In this document: positions 1-6,442 of the stretch, in pieces
How positions within the stretch are numbered: position 1 is the stretch's first letter
Layout: the number at the start of each line of letters is the position of its first letter
Origin: Hadesarchaea archaeon
GTDB lineage: Archaea > Hadarchaeota > Hadarchaeia > Hadarchaeales > Hadarchaeaceae
Direction: 5' to 3'
Length of the DNA stretch: 19,668 nucleotides
Assembly (NCBI GenBank): GCA_003661465.1
Contig: QMWE01000005.1
Span: 1 to 19,668, forward strand
Position numbers and translations under genes: made by a program
The notes under the pieces: generated by a model
Seen by the model: only the letters and a program-made list of their open reading frames with translations
What the model was told of the DNA's origin: nothing
The model's database searches: none

Positions 1-2
1 AG

Positions 3-311
3 TACAAGGCGAACTGGCGCGGCATTCGGGTGGTCGAGGTGAGCGAGGCCTACACCTCCCGGCGGTGCTGGAGATGCGGAGCTTTGGGCGAGCGGAGCGG
101 CAAACATCATGGATTGTTTGAGTGCCCCCGATGCGGATTGAAAGAGAACGCGGATAGAAATGGGGCCTTCAACATAGGCAGACGGGCCTTGGGCTATATG
201 TCCAAGGTAGGGGCTGTCGTGAGCCAGCCCGGAACTGGGGCAGTGTTCGGAGAACTTGGTAGCGTTGTTCAATGTCCGACCCCAGAAGCTCCCTGCACGA
301 GCTGGGGGTAG
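3..311 (+). CDS. tnpB: TnpB (IS605/IS200 OrfB) C-terminal fragment, cut by window start
   Basis: Only the last ~102 residues are visible; the frame is open to the window edge, so the GTG at 30 is probably internal. The fragment carries the TnpB C-terminal zinc finger, with cysteine pairs CWRC and CPRC spaced as in IS605-type OrfB. These are followed by the RuvC-III region ENADRNGAFNIGRRAL, whose Asp is the last catalytic acidic residue. TnpB proteins are omega-RNA-guided DNA nucleases of IS200/IS605 elements. A hairpin overlaps the end of the gene, as expected for the omega-RNA scaffold. No TnpA transposase is visible. The stretch looks more GC-rich than its neighbours, which fits a mobile element. 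Activity cannot be judged without the N-terminal half. Confidence 0.88.
   Translation, partial: YKANWRGIRVVEVSEAYTSRRCWRCGALGERSGKHHGLFECPRCGLKENADRNGAFNIGRRALGYMSKVGAVVSQPGTGAVFGELGSVVQCPTPEAPCTSWG
280..308 (+). ncRNA. Terminal hairpin, candidate omega-RNA scaffold end of the TnpB element
   Basis: CCCC (280-283) pairs with GGGG (304-307) and AGCTC (287-291) pairs with GAGCT (299-303). The loop has seven bases and there is a three-base AGA bulge. It overlaps the last codons of tnpB. In IS200/IS605 elements the omega-RNA scaffold overlaps the tnpB 3' end, and the guide is read from the flanking DNA past the right end. By that rule the element would end just after the stop codon, around 311-321, and the guide would begin in the following bases. 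The boundary is inferred. Confidence 0.5.
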
Positions 312-370
312 TTCACTGGAATTTTTGGCGTACAACGGTCATTTTGGGCGGCGAGTGTTCAATTCCTCAA

Positions 371-380
371 TTGATTTAAG
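371..380 (+). promoter_or_regulatory. TATA-like box for uppS
   Basis: The AT-rich element TTGATTTAAG is centred about 34 bases before the uppS ATG. Archaeal start sites lie about 26 bases past the TATA centre, which predicts a leader of only a few bases. No good Shine-Dalgarno is present, consistent with a nearly leaderless mRNA. Confidence 0.35.
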
Positions 381-409
381 CCCACGGGAAAAGGTGTGTT
401 TGAGATCAC

Positions 410-1219
410 ATGTCGATTGAGACGTTTCCGATACACAAGTTGCCCGGAGTTTCTCACATCAAGAGGATAGCGGCAAAATATTACGAGCAACAATTGCTGG
501 CAGACGTGATCAGAGCTGGGAACATCCCCAGGCATATCGCGATAATTCTGGACGGTAATCGAAGATTTGCGGAAAGCAGAGGGATAGAGAGAACCGAAGG
601 GCATTTTTTTGGCGCTAAAAAACTCGAGGAGGTAGTGGGTTGGTGCCAGGAACTGGGGATCAAACACATTACAGTGTATGCTTTTTCAACGGAGAACTTC
701 AACCGTCCTGAAAACGAGGTACACGCGTTGATGGATCTTTTCGCGCAGAAATTTCGAGAAGTGGTGAGGGATGAGCGCGTTCACAGGTACAAGATACGGG
801 TCAGGGTGATAGGTAACATCGAACAGTTACCTGAGAACGTCAGGCAGGCGATTGAAGAAGCCCAAAAGGCGACGCAGGGATATGATGGGTACACTCTCAA
901 CTTGGCTGTTGGTTATGGGGGTAGGGCTGAGCTAGCAGAGGCCGTTCGACGAATATGCGAGCATATCGAGCGTGGAGAGTTAAAGCCAAGTGAGGTCGAC
1001 GAGGATGTGATAGGCAGGCACCTGTACACTGCTGGTTTGCCAGACCCAGACTTGATCATACGGACCAGCGGGGAGGAGCGGCTGAGCGGTTTTCTCCTGT
1101 GGCAGTCGGCTTACAGCGAGTTATATTTCTGTGAGGCCAACTGGCCGGAGTTTACGAAGATAGACTTTCTCAGAGCGATTAGGACATATCAAAGTAGGAA
1201 CAGGAGATTCGGGCGGTGA
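410..1219 (+). CDS. uppS: cis-prenyltransferase (polyprenyl diphosphate synthase, UppS family)
   Basis: This enzyme condenses isopentenyl diphosphate in cis onto an allylic primer to make the long polyprenyl diphosphate that becomes the lipid carrier for N-glycosylation; archaeal members are thought to prefer geranylgeranyl diphosphate. It acts at the inner face of the membrane. The catalytic motif IILDGNRRFA lies at residues 46-55 (Asp48). ITVYAFSTENFNRP and the C-terminal LIIRTSGE and SELYF motifs follow in the expected order. The 269-residue length and a ~40-residue N-terminal helix before HIAII are normal for archaeal homologues. LSGFLLWQSAYSELYF is the usual substrate-binding segment. 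The stop codon lies only four bases before the CTG start of the phosphorylase gene, so the two are probably co-transcribed. Confidence 0.95.
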   Translation: MSIETFPIHKLPGVSHIKRIAAKYYEQQLLADVIRAGNIPRHIAIILDGNRRFAESRGIERTEGHFFGAKKLEEVVGWCQELGIKHITVYAFSTENFNRPENEVHALMDLFAQKFREVVRDERVHRYKIRVRVIGNIEQLPENVRQAIEEAQKATQGYDGYTLNLAVGYGGRAELAEAVRRICEHIERGELKPSEVDEDVIGRHLYTAGLPDPDLIIRTSGEERLSGFLLWQSAYSELYFCEANWPEFTKIDFLRAIRTYQSRNRRFGR

Positions 1220-1221
1220 TC
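1215..1221 (+). promoter_or_regulatory. Shine-Dalgarno that sets a CTG start
   Basis: GGTGATC matches the complement of the archaeal 16S rRNA 3' end and overlaps the uppS stop codon. The next in-frame codon that could initiate is CTG at 1224. The same GGTGAT core precedes the starts at 2448 (+) and 2274 (-), so it appears to be the normal ribosome-binding site in this genome. Confidence 0.7.
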
Positions 1222-1223
1222 CT

Positions 1224-2021
1224 CTGAAGGCGGAAATTGCCATAATAGGTGGCTCCGGCCTGTATTCAATGTCGACGTTTGATGGAACCAAAACCGTCAA
1301 CGTGGATACACCATATGGTAGATCCCAGAAGCTTCTCGTCGGAAAGGTTCGGAGAAGGAAGGTGGTGTTTCTGCCCAGACACGGGGTTGGGCACACTGCT
1401 CCACCTCATTTGGTCAATTATCGTGCAAATATCTGGGCTCTACATAAACTTGGGGTCGAGAGGATACTGGCCACGATGAGCTGCGGTTCGATCAATCCGA
1501 AAATGCGGCCGGGCAGTTTTGTTGTCGTGACCCAGTTCATCGATTTTACGAAATCCCGAGCAAATACCTTCTATGAGGGTGGCGGACCCGGGGTCGTTCA
1601 TGTCGACATGACCGAGCCTTACTGTCCAGAGCTACGTGAACTCCTCGTGAAATCTGCAAAAAAGTTGAATATCGGAGTTTACCCCAATGCCACCTATGTG
1701 TGTACTGAAGGCCCACGGTTTGAGACAGTGGCGGAGATAAAAGCGTTTCGGAAACTCGGGGCGGATCTAGTGGGGATGACCGGTGTGCCCGAATGTGTTC
1801 TCGCGCGGGAGTTGGGGATGTGTTATGCTGGTTTAGGGATCGTAACAAATTATGCTGCTGGTATCTCTAAGGCGAAGCTCACCTATACAGAGGTGGCTGA
1901 AATGCTTGGTAAAAATACCTCACGGATTCAAAAGCTCCTCTTGGAGACAGTATCAAGAATCCCAAGACGGCGTCTGTGTTCATGCAGCAGTGCTTTGGAC
2001 GAAGCCATCGTAAAGGTTTGA
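1224..2021 (+). CDS. mtnP: MTAP/PNP-family nucleoside phosphorylase, probable 6-oxopurine type, CTG start
   Basis: This family cleaves 5'-methylthioadenosine or related purine nucleosides with phosphate, for purine and methylthioribose salvage. The Gly-rich phosphate loop IIGGSGLY lies upstream of the first ATG (1269), so the true start must be earlier. The frame is open only from 1164 and contains no ATG, GTG or TTG before 1269; CTG 1224 behind GGTGATC gives a normal N-terminus and 265 residues. Other family motifs are RHGVGHTAPPHLVNYRANIW, TEGPRFET and VGMTGVPE. TNYAAG has Asn where adenine-specific MTAPs have Asp (human ATDYDCW); in the family this change goes with 6-oxopurines such as methylthioinosine. 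A Cys252-Ser-Cys254 pair near the C-terminus recalls the CXC disulfides of hyperthermophile homologues. It converges on the next gene with one base between stop codons. Confidence 0.92.
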   Translation: MKAEIAIIGGSGLYSMSTFDGTKTVNVDTPYGRSQKLLVGKVRRRKVVFLPRHGVGHTAPPHLVNYRANIWALHKLGVERILATMSCGSINPKMRPGSFVVVTQFIDFTKSRANTFYEGGGPGVVHVDMTEPYCPELRELLVKSAKKLNIGVYPNATYVCTEGPRFETVAEIKAFRKLGADLVGMTGVPECVLARELGMCYAGLGIVTNYAAGISKAKLTYTEVAEMLGKNTSRIQKLLLETVSRIPRRRLCSCSSALDEAIVKV

Positions 2022-2022
2022 A

Positions 2023-2274
2023 CTATTCCTCGTAAAATTCTTCGTAGTACTCGGGCGGTTCGAGTTCAAATTCAGGTTCTTGTGGTCTCTTCCTCTTCTT
2101 TTTCTTTTCCACGATAACTGCTACTTCTCTGGCTTCTCCTCCTTTTTCGCTTATTTTGTAGGAAGCATGTTTTTTTACCTTTCCCTTATACCCACAGCGT
2201 GGACAAGTGAGACGTTTTGAGCGTCCAACCTTGGCCGGTACCAGCACTGTGCCACATTTTGGGCAAAACTCCAT
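2023..2274 (-). CDS. Small zinc-ribbon protein, RPB9/TFS N-terminal type
   Basis: The 83-residue protein opens with CPKCGTVL and, about 14 residues later, CPRCGYKG: a four-Cys zinc ribbon like the N-terminal domain of RPB9 and archaeal TFS (RNA polymerase subunit M family). It lacks the second C-terminal TFS zinc ribbon with its acidic cleavage loop, so it is not a full transcript-cleavage factor. A basic linker with a KKKKRKR run follows, then a very acidic, tyrosine-rich tail rich in Glu-Pro-Glu and Tyr-Tyr-Glu-Glu. The start is well set: GGTGAT sits five bases before the ATG, and CTTATAAA lies further upstream. Function is unknown; a transcription-associated role is inference from the ribbon alone. 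It is divergent from the RCK-DHH gene. Confidence 0.8.
   Translation of the reverse strand: MEFCPKCGTVLVPAKVGRSKRLTCPRCGYKGKVKKHASYKISEKGGEAREVAVIVEKKKKRKRPQEPEFELEPPEYYEEFYEE
2088..2109 (+). terminator. T-rich tract downstream of mtnP, inside the opposite gene
   Basis: The + strand is strongly T/C-rich here, with runs of T. Archaeal intrinsic termination relies mainly on oligo-T. The tract lies ~70 bases after the mtnP stop and on the other strand encodes the lysine run of the zinc-ribbon protein. Use as a terminator is inference. Confidence 0.35.
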
Positions 2275-2315
2275 CGAGCATCACCAACGTGGATAAGTTT
2301 TAGGAGTACGAGATA

Positions 2316-2323
2316 CTTATAAA
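2316..2323 (-). promoter_or_regulatory. TATA box for the zinc-ribbon gene
   Basis: CTTATAAA on the + strand reads TTTATAAG on the minus strand. It is about 45 bases before the ATG, predicting a transcript start near 2293 and a ~20-base leader that holds the GGTGAT ribosome site. Confidence 0.5.
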
Positions 2324-2379
2324 TTTATCGTTTTGCGGTTTCGGGCGGTAGTTTACATTGTTCGTTGAGTAACTTTCAA

Positions 2380-2389
2380 AAACGTTTTA
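2380..2389 (+). promoter_or_regulatory. AAACGTTTTA promoter element for the RCK-DHH gene
   Basis: This TATA-like element is ~60 bases before the GTG start. The identical ten bases occur at 4741-4750 before the PUA gene, supporting a shared promoter type. It lies in the 173-base divergent region whose other half carries the zinc-ribbon promoter. Confidence 0.45.
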
Positions 2390-2447
2390 TCCAACCCCGC
2401 TGATTTTGAGATATAAAGCGTAAAAATAGGTATCGGCGGTGATATTG

Positions 2448-3896
2448 GTGTATCTGGTCTTGGGTTGTGGAGATGTTGGTTTTTCTATCGCAAGTAAGCT
2501 CAAAGAAAGTCGTGCTGATGTGACAGTGGTCGACATTGATAAGAAAAATGTGGAACGACTCAAAAAAATAGGTTTTCGCGCAGTTCTCGGGGACTTTAGA
2601 AATCCGGAGACACTTCTCGGAGCTGGGATAAAAAATTCTGAAATGGTTTTCATCACGAGCTCATATTTTTCGGTCACCAGCGAGGTGCTGAAGGTCATCA
2701 ACAAATTGAAGGAAGAGTTTGAGATAGACCCAGTAGTAGTGGCCCGGATTTCTGATGATGGCGAAAGGGACGAGGCAAAGTTGTTGGGTGCAACAGACGT
2801 TCTGGCTCCCCCACAGATCATAGCCGATTTCATCACCAACATGGAAAAACTGAGGATCATGGTAAACGAGAAGAGGCTGAGAGCCATTGTCAAGACCATG
2901 AGGGGTAAAATGGCGATCATCCTTCAGAGGAATCCAGATCCCGATAGCATTGCGAGCGGCGCTGCGCTCAAACTTTATGCCAAAGCCGCCGGAGGTCCTG
3001 AGGCTGATCTGATATATGACGGTGAAATTGGATACTCCCAAAACAGAGCATTGATAAACCTACTAAACCTGAATCTCATCAAAGCCGACGAACACAAGGT
3101 CGATTTCGGAGAGTATAACGGTCAGTTTGCTCTAGTTGACGTTTCGACACATACCAACTGTCCGTTACCCAAGGAGATAATGGTTCCAAAGATAGTGATC
3201 GATCATCATGCTGTGCCATCCGGCGAGGTTCGCGCGTTGTACAAGGACATTTCCCACGTTGGGGCAACGGCCACGCTTTTGACAAATTACTTGCGATACG
3301 GTTTTGTGGACATAGATCCAGCAACGGCAGCTGCTTTGGTGATTGGGATACTTACCGATACCAACAATTTCACTCGTGGAGCCACACCACTTGATTACGA
3401 GGCTTTTCAATATCTCATGCAGAGGGCCGATGCTGATATAATCAAACAGTTACAGAGACCATCTCTCTCATCGGAGATGTTGGACGTCTTGAGCAAGGCA
3501 GTGAGAAACAGGAAGCTTGTGGGGGGGTATCTGACTGTGAATCTGGGGGAGGTAAAGGAGCGAGACATGATACCCCAAGTAGCGGACTTTCTCTTGAATC
3601 TGGAGGGGGTGACCACCACTCTTGCTTATGGTATGGTTGGAAACCACATACATGCTTCCGCTAGGACAAAGGATGTAAGTCTCAACTTGGGCGAGATCTT
3701 GAAAAAGGCGTTCAGCGAGGTTGGGTCCGGCGGAGGCCACCTTCAGATGGCAGCGGCAAAAATCCCTCTGAGGGCGCTTGGGAGGGTGAGCAAACGGAGC
3801 ATCAGGCGGGAGATGGACTGGCTGGTCCGGCAAAAGTTTTTGGAAACGGTCGGCGTGGTCAAGCCCTCGAAGCGAAGACGAAAACGAAGTAAATGA
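2448..3896 (+). CDS. RCK_N-DHH-DHHA1 fusion phosphoesterase
   Basis: Three domains in 482 residues. Residues 1-115 are a TrkA-N/RCK Rossmann fold with GCGDVG (6-11) and acidic VVDID, the nucleotide-binding signature of K+ channel regulators. A DHH core follows with NPDPDS (152-157), VDVS (~220), the DHH triad (242-244) and ILTDTNNF (Asp294). The DHHA1 domain carries GSGGGH (416-421). DHH-DHHA1 enzymes hydrolyse c-di-AMP or short RNA (GdpP, NrnA); RCK domains bind NAD(H), ATP or c-di-AMP, so a nucleotide-gated phosphodiesterase is plausible but inferred. Motif I has Gln150 where HxN-type enzymes have the metal-binding His. GTG 2448 is chosen because GGTGAT (2438-2443) sits four bases before it; the upstream GTG 2439 overlaps that site. 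The basic C-terminal tail ends in an ATGA overlap with taw2. Confidence 0.88.
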   Translation: MYLVLGCGDVGFSIASKLKESRADVTVVDIDKKNVERLKKIGFRAVLGDFRNPETLLGAGIKNSEMVFITSSYFSVTSEVLKVINKLKEEFEIDPVVVARISDDGERDEAKLLGATDVLAPPQIIADFITNMEKLRIMVNEKRLRAIVKTMRGKMAIILQRNPDPDSIASGAALKLYAKAAGGPEADLIYDGEIGYSQNRALINLLNLNLIKADEHKVDFGEYNGQFALVDVSTHTNCPLPKEIMVPKIVIDHHAVPSGEVRALYKDISHVGATATLLTNYLRYGFVDIDPATAAALVIGILTDTNNFTRGATPLDYEAFQYLMQRADADIIKQLQRPSLSSEMLDVLSKAVRNRKLVGGYLTVNLGEVKERDMIPQVADFLLNLEGVTTTLAYGMVGNHIHASARTKDVSLNLGEILKKAFSEVGSGGGHLQMAAAKIPLRALGRVSKRSIRREMDWLVRQKFLETVGVVKPSKRRRKRSK

Positions 3897-4741
3897 AAAT
3901 GTGGCGGAATATGGGACATCTTCATGTGGAGCTCAAAGACGTACTGGCAGACTGGGAACTGGAGTTGTTGCCGAGAGGTTTTGAACGGATTGGCCACGTG
4001 GCGATAGTTTCCATACCATTAGAGTTGCATCATAGGCTTGATGATGTCGCTCGAGCGCTGCTTCGTATCAAAGGTATCAGGACTGTGGCGCTTCGGGAGG
4101 GGATTATCTCCGGACGGAAACGTAGACCAAACATTAAGGTGATAAGAGGGGATCCCACAACGGAGACCATCCATAAAGAAAATGGTTGCGATTTCAAACT
4201 CGATGTGGCGAAGGTGATGTTTTCCTCAGGAAATCTTTACGAGAGGGCACGTCTCCCAAGGCTCGTTGCGGATGGAGAAGTAGTGGTGGATCTCTTTGCG
4301 GGGGTGGGTCAGTTCACCATTCCGATAGCCAAACACGCGAAACCTAGGAAGGTATACTCGATCGAGATCAATCCGATTGCATATGGGTACCTTCTCCAGA
4401 ATGTGAGGATGAATTACGTTGGACACATCGTGGAACCGTTGATGGGGGACTGTTTGGAGGTTGCGCCCCGGGGGGTGGCGGATCGGGTTATAATGGGCCT
4501 CCTACACGTGACTCATCAGTATCTTCCACTTGCCCTCGAGGTACTGAGGCCCACGGGAGGGATAATCCACTATCATGAAAGCGTGCCTTCAAAAATTCGA
4601 TTCGAACGTCCAGTGAAACGTTTATTGGAGGTGGCTCTTGGGCGGAAGATCAGGATATTACAAAAGCGCGTGGTAAAACGTTACGCTCCCGGTGTGGATC
4701 ATGTGGTGGTGGATGCCAAAGTAGAACCAGATCTCGCATGA
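3893..4741 (+). CDS. taw2: tRNA(Phe) wyosine aminocarboxypropyltransferase, Taw2/TYW2 type
   Basis: Class I SAM-dependent enzyme of the Trm5/TYW2 family, 282 residues. Taw2 transfers the 3-amino-3-carboxypropyl group of SAM to 4-demethylwyosine at position 37 of tRNA(Phe). MFSSGNLYERAR is the TYW2 form of the motif, whereas Trm5 G37 methyltransferases have an FSPR-x-x-TER form. The SAM-binding motif DLFAGVGQFTIPIAKHA and the acidic end of beta-2 (IEIN) follow. The catalytic NLP of Trm5 is absent, replaced by GLLHVTHQYL and GGIIHYHE, again as in TYW2. The start overlaps the previous stop as ATGA; ATG 3899 or 3911 are possible alternatives. Taw1 and Trm5 are not in this window. Confidence 0.88.
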   Translation: MKMWRNMGHLHVELKDVLADWELELLPRGFERIGHVAIVSIPLELHHRLDDVARALLRIKGIRTVALREGIISGRKRRPNIKVIRGDPTTETIHKENGCDFKLDVAKVMFSSGNLYERARLPRLVADGEVVVDLFAGVGQFTIPIAKHAKPRKVYSIEINPIAYGYLLQNVRMNYVGHIVEPLMGDCLEVAPRGVADRVIMGLLHVTHQYLPLALEVLRPTGGIIHYHESVPSKIRFERPVKRLLEVALGRKIRILQKRVVKRYAPGVDHVVVDAKVEPDLA

Positions 4742-4750
4742 AACGTTTTA
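4741..4750 (+). promoter_or_regulatory. AAACGTTTTA promoter element before the PUA-nac pair
   Basis: Identical to the element at 2380-2389. Its centre predicts transcription starting near 4772-4775, just before the candidate starts of the PUA gene, so that mRNA would be nearly leaderless; no Shine-Dalgarno is visible there. Confidence 0.4.
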
Positions 4751-4786
4751 ACCTCGGACGCTCATGCTAATTACTTGGTTTTGGGT

Positions 4787-5293
4787 ATGGGTGGCGAATA
4801 CGGGAATCTGGACGATCCTACTCCGAAGGATGTGATGAGGTTACGAGCCACCGCTGATTATCTGTTCGGGAAAAATGCTGGCAAGTCACTTTTTCCAGAG
4901 GGCATCCGCGTGGTGAAAAGCAGGGGGCGTATCCGTCAGGTTTGGTTACCAAGTGGACCGGTATGCGCGATCCGCGCTTCGGATGGATTCATAATTTTAA
5001 ATCGAAAGGGTGCCGAACTTTTATACTCAGCTATGGCGCCACCCCACATGCGCGTGGCGATAATGGATGATGTAGCACCGTTTGCAGCTCAGGGAAAGAC
5101 GGTATTTGCGAAGCACGTAACGGCGGCTGATCCGGAGATAAGGCCTGGCGAAGAGGTCTTTGTCGTAGACTCGAATGATCGCCTCCTAGCAAGTGGCAGG
5201 GCGCTTTTAGCAGGTGTTGAAATGGTGGAGTTTAATACCGGCAAAGCGGTAGAGGTTAGGCGGGGATTTGGCAGATGTTTCCAAGACGCATAA
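4787..5293 (+). CDS. Stand-alone PUA protein resembling the C-terminal domains of archaeosine TGT
   Basis: About 168 residues. The N-terminal half, with ATADYLFGKNAGKSLFP and SRGRIRQVW, resembles the C2 domain preceding the PUA domain in archaeal tRNA-guanine transglycosylase and ArcS. The C-terminal ~80 residues (PFAAQGKTVFAKHV, ADPEIRPGEEVFVVD, LASGRALL) form a PUA fold, which binds structured RNA. No catalytic TGT domain is attached. The likely role is binding tRNA or rRNA in modification or ribosome work, but this is not proven. Starts at TTG 4775 or 4781 are possible; ATG 4787 is favoured by codon. The end overlaps nac by 19 bases, implying translational coupling. Confidence 0.82.
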   Translation: MGGEYGNLDDPTPKDVMRLRATADYLFGKNAGKSLFPEGIRVVKSRGRIRQVWLPSGPVCAIRASDGFIILNRKGAELLYSAMAPPHMRVAIMDDVAPFAAQGKTVFAKHVTAADPEIRPGEEVFVVDSNDRLLASGRALLAGVEMVEFNTGKAVEVRRGFGRCFQDA

Positions 5294-5613
5294 ATCTGAA
5301 ACAGATGGAACGAGCGATGCGCCAGATGGGAGTCAGAATGGAAGAACTGAGCGGAGTTGAGGAGGTCGTGATCAAACTTGCTGACCGCGAAATAGTCTTG
5401 CCCAGAGCCCAAGTCGTGAGGACGGAAATGTCTGGACAGAGAAGTTATCAGGTGAGTGGAGAGGAGTTTGAACGCAAACTGGGATTTGAACCGACTGAAG
5501 ATGATATAAAACTTGTCATGGAGCAGACAGGAGCCGAACGAGATAAAGCGGTCAAAGCACTAGTGGAGACGAACGGGGATATAGCGGAAGCGATCCTGAA
5601 ATTAAAGCAGTAG
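5275..5613 (+). CDS. nac: Nascent polypeptide-associated complex protein (archaeal NAC)
   Basis: 112 residues. The N-terminal segment MFPRRINLKQMERAMRQMG and the following NAC beta-barrel (EEVVIKLADREIVL, PRAQVVRTEMSGQ) are typical of aNAC. A C-terminal UBA domain follows (EDDIKLVMEQTGAERDKAV and GDIAEAILKL). Archaeal NAC forms homodimers that contact the ribosome near the exit tunnel and shield nascent chains. The start lies inside the PUA gene with GGGGAT about seven bases upstream. It converges on pabC with two bases between stop codons, leaving no separate terminator. Confidence 0.96.
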   Translation: MFPRRINLKQMERAMRQMGVRMEELSGVEEVVIKLADREIVLPRAQVVRTEMSGQRSYQVSGEEFERKLGFEPTEDDIKLVMEQTGAERDKAVKALVETNGDIAEAILKLKQ

Positions 5614-5615
5614 TT

Positions 5616-6431
5616 CTATGGTGTCCATCTCAGCTTGCGAAAAAGCGCATCTCTGATTCTAACATAGATCTCTTCGTTGAAATTTATCTTGTTGGAATCG
5701 ATCTGTGTGAGCGCCGCCATTCCAATAAGGGAATTCGTCAAGAACGCGCAGTTAGATGAGAGCAAGTCCTCCAGTTTAAATCTTCCTTCTTTTACCTCTA
5801 GACCCAGCTTCCGTCCTAAGGTGATGATTGTTTCACGAGTGATACCAGGGAGCAACCCGCAATCTACAGATGGTGTATACATAACCTCTCCTTTAATCCA
5901 AAAGATATTGGTTGAGCTACCTTCAGTTATCTCATCCTGCTGGTTGAGGAAGATGCATTCATCGTATCCCATATTCTTTGCCTCTCTTCTGGCTGTCACG
6001 TTTTCTAGATAATTCGTGGATTTTATGCAAAGCAGTGGCGATGAATTCCGTCTAAAAGAGGCGATGTGCGCGCGCATCTGTCCCTTTTGCTTTTCATAAT
6101 TTTTGACAATCACCATCAGATGAGCTTTATCAGCATCCCCATGGAATATCATTGAGCCTGATGACAGCAAGCAGATCTTCACGATGGCATCCATGATGTT
6201 CGATCTGTCGACAGCTTCTTTCACCGAGTTTTTGATGATTTTTTTCGCCGGCATGGGTATAGATAGGAGTTTGGCACCATTTTTCATCCGATCAAGGTGT
6301 TTTTTCAAGAAAACAGGCTCGGTTCCTCTCCATCTGAATGTCTCGAACACACCCTCGCCATAAAGCAGAGACCTCATGGGAATCTTCGTTACGAGGGGTT
6401 CTCTGTCCAGGAATATGAATTCTCTCCCCAT
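5616..6431 (-). CDS. pabC: Aminodeoxychorismate lyase (PLP fold-type IV)
   Basis: Converts 4-amino-4-deoxychorismate to p-aminobenzoate and pyruvate. The sequence is a class IV PLP enzyme: YGEGVFETFRW near the N-terminus, the PLP lysine in CIKSTNYLENV, then DECIFLNQQDEITEGSSTN, the phosphate-binding LPGITRE and FLTNSLIGM. Branched-chain and D-amino acid transaminases share the fold; lyase is preferred because pabB is immediately upstream. At 271 residues it has normal length. The start at 6431 is preferred over the ATG at 6437 because the GGGG ribosome-site bases touch the latter but sit six bases before the former. It is the last gene of the four-gene minus-strand unit, only a few bases after the pabB stop. 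Confidence 0.9.
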   Translation of the reverse strand: MGREFIFLDREPLVTKIPMRSLLYGEGVFETFRWRGTEPVFLKKHLDRMKNGAKLLSIPMPAKKIIKNSVKEAVDRSNIMDAIVKICLLSSGSMIFHGDADKAHLMVIVKNYEKQKGQMRAHIASFRRNSSPLLCIKSTNYLENVTARREAKNMGYDECIFLNQQDEITEGSSTNIFWIKGEVMYTPSVDCGLLPGITRETIITLGRKLGLEVKEGRFKLEDLLSSNCAFLTNSLIGMAALTQIDSNKINFNEEIYVRIRDALFRKLRWTP

Positions 6432-6442
6432 AACCATCCCCT

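Noticed and set aside
2387..2920. 177-codon minus-strand ORF opposite the RCK domain
   Set aside because: Ser/Phe-rich antisense shadow of a conserved Rossmann domain.
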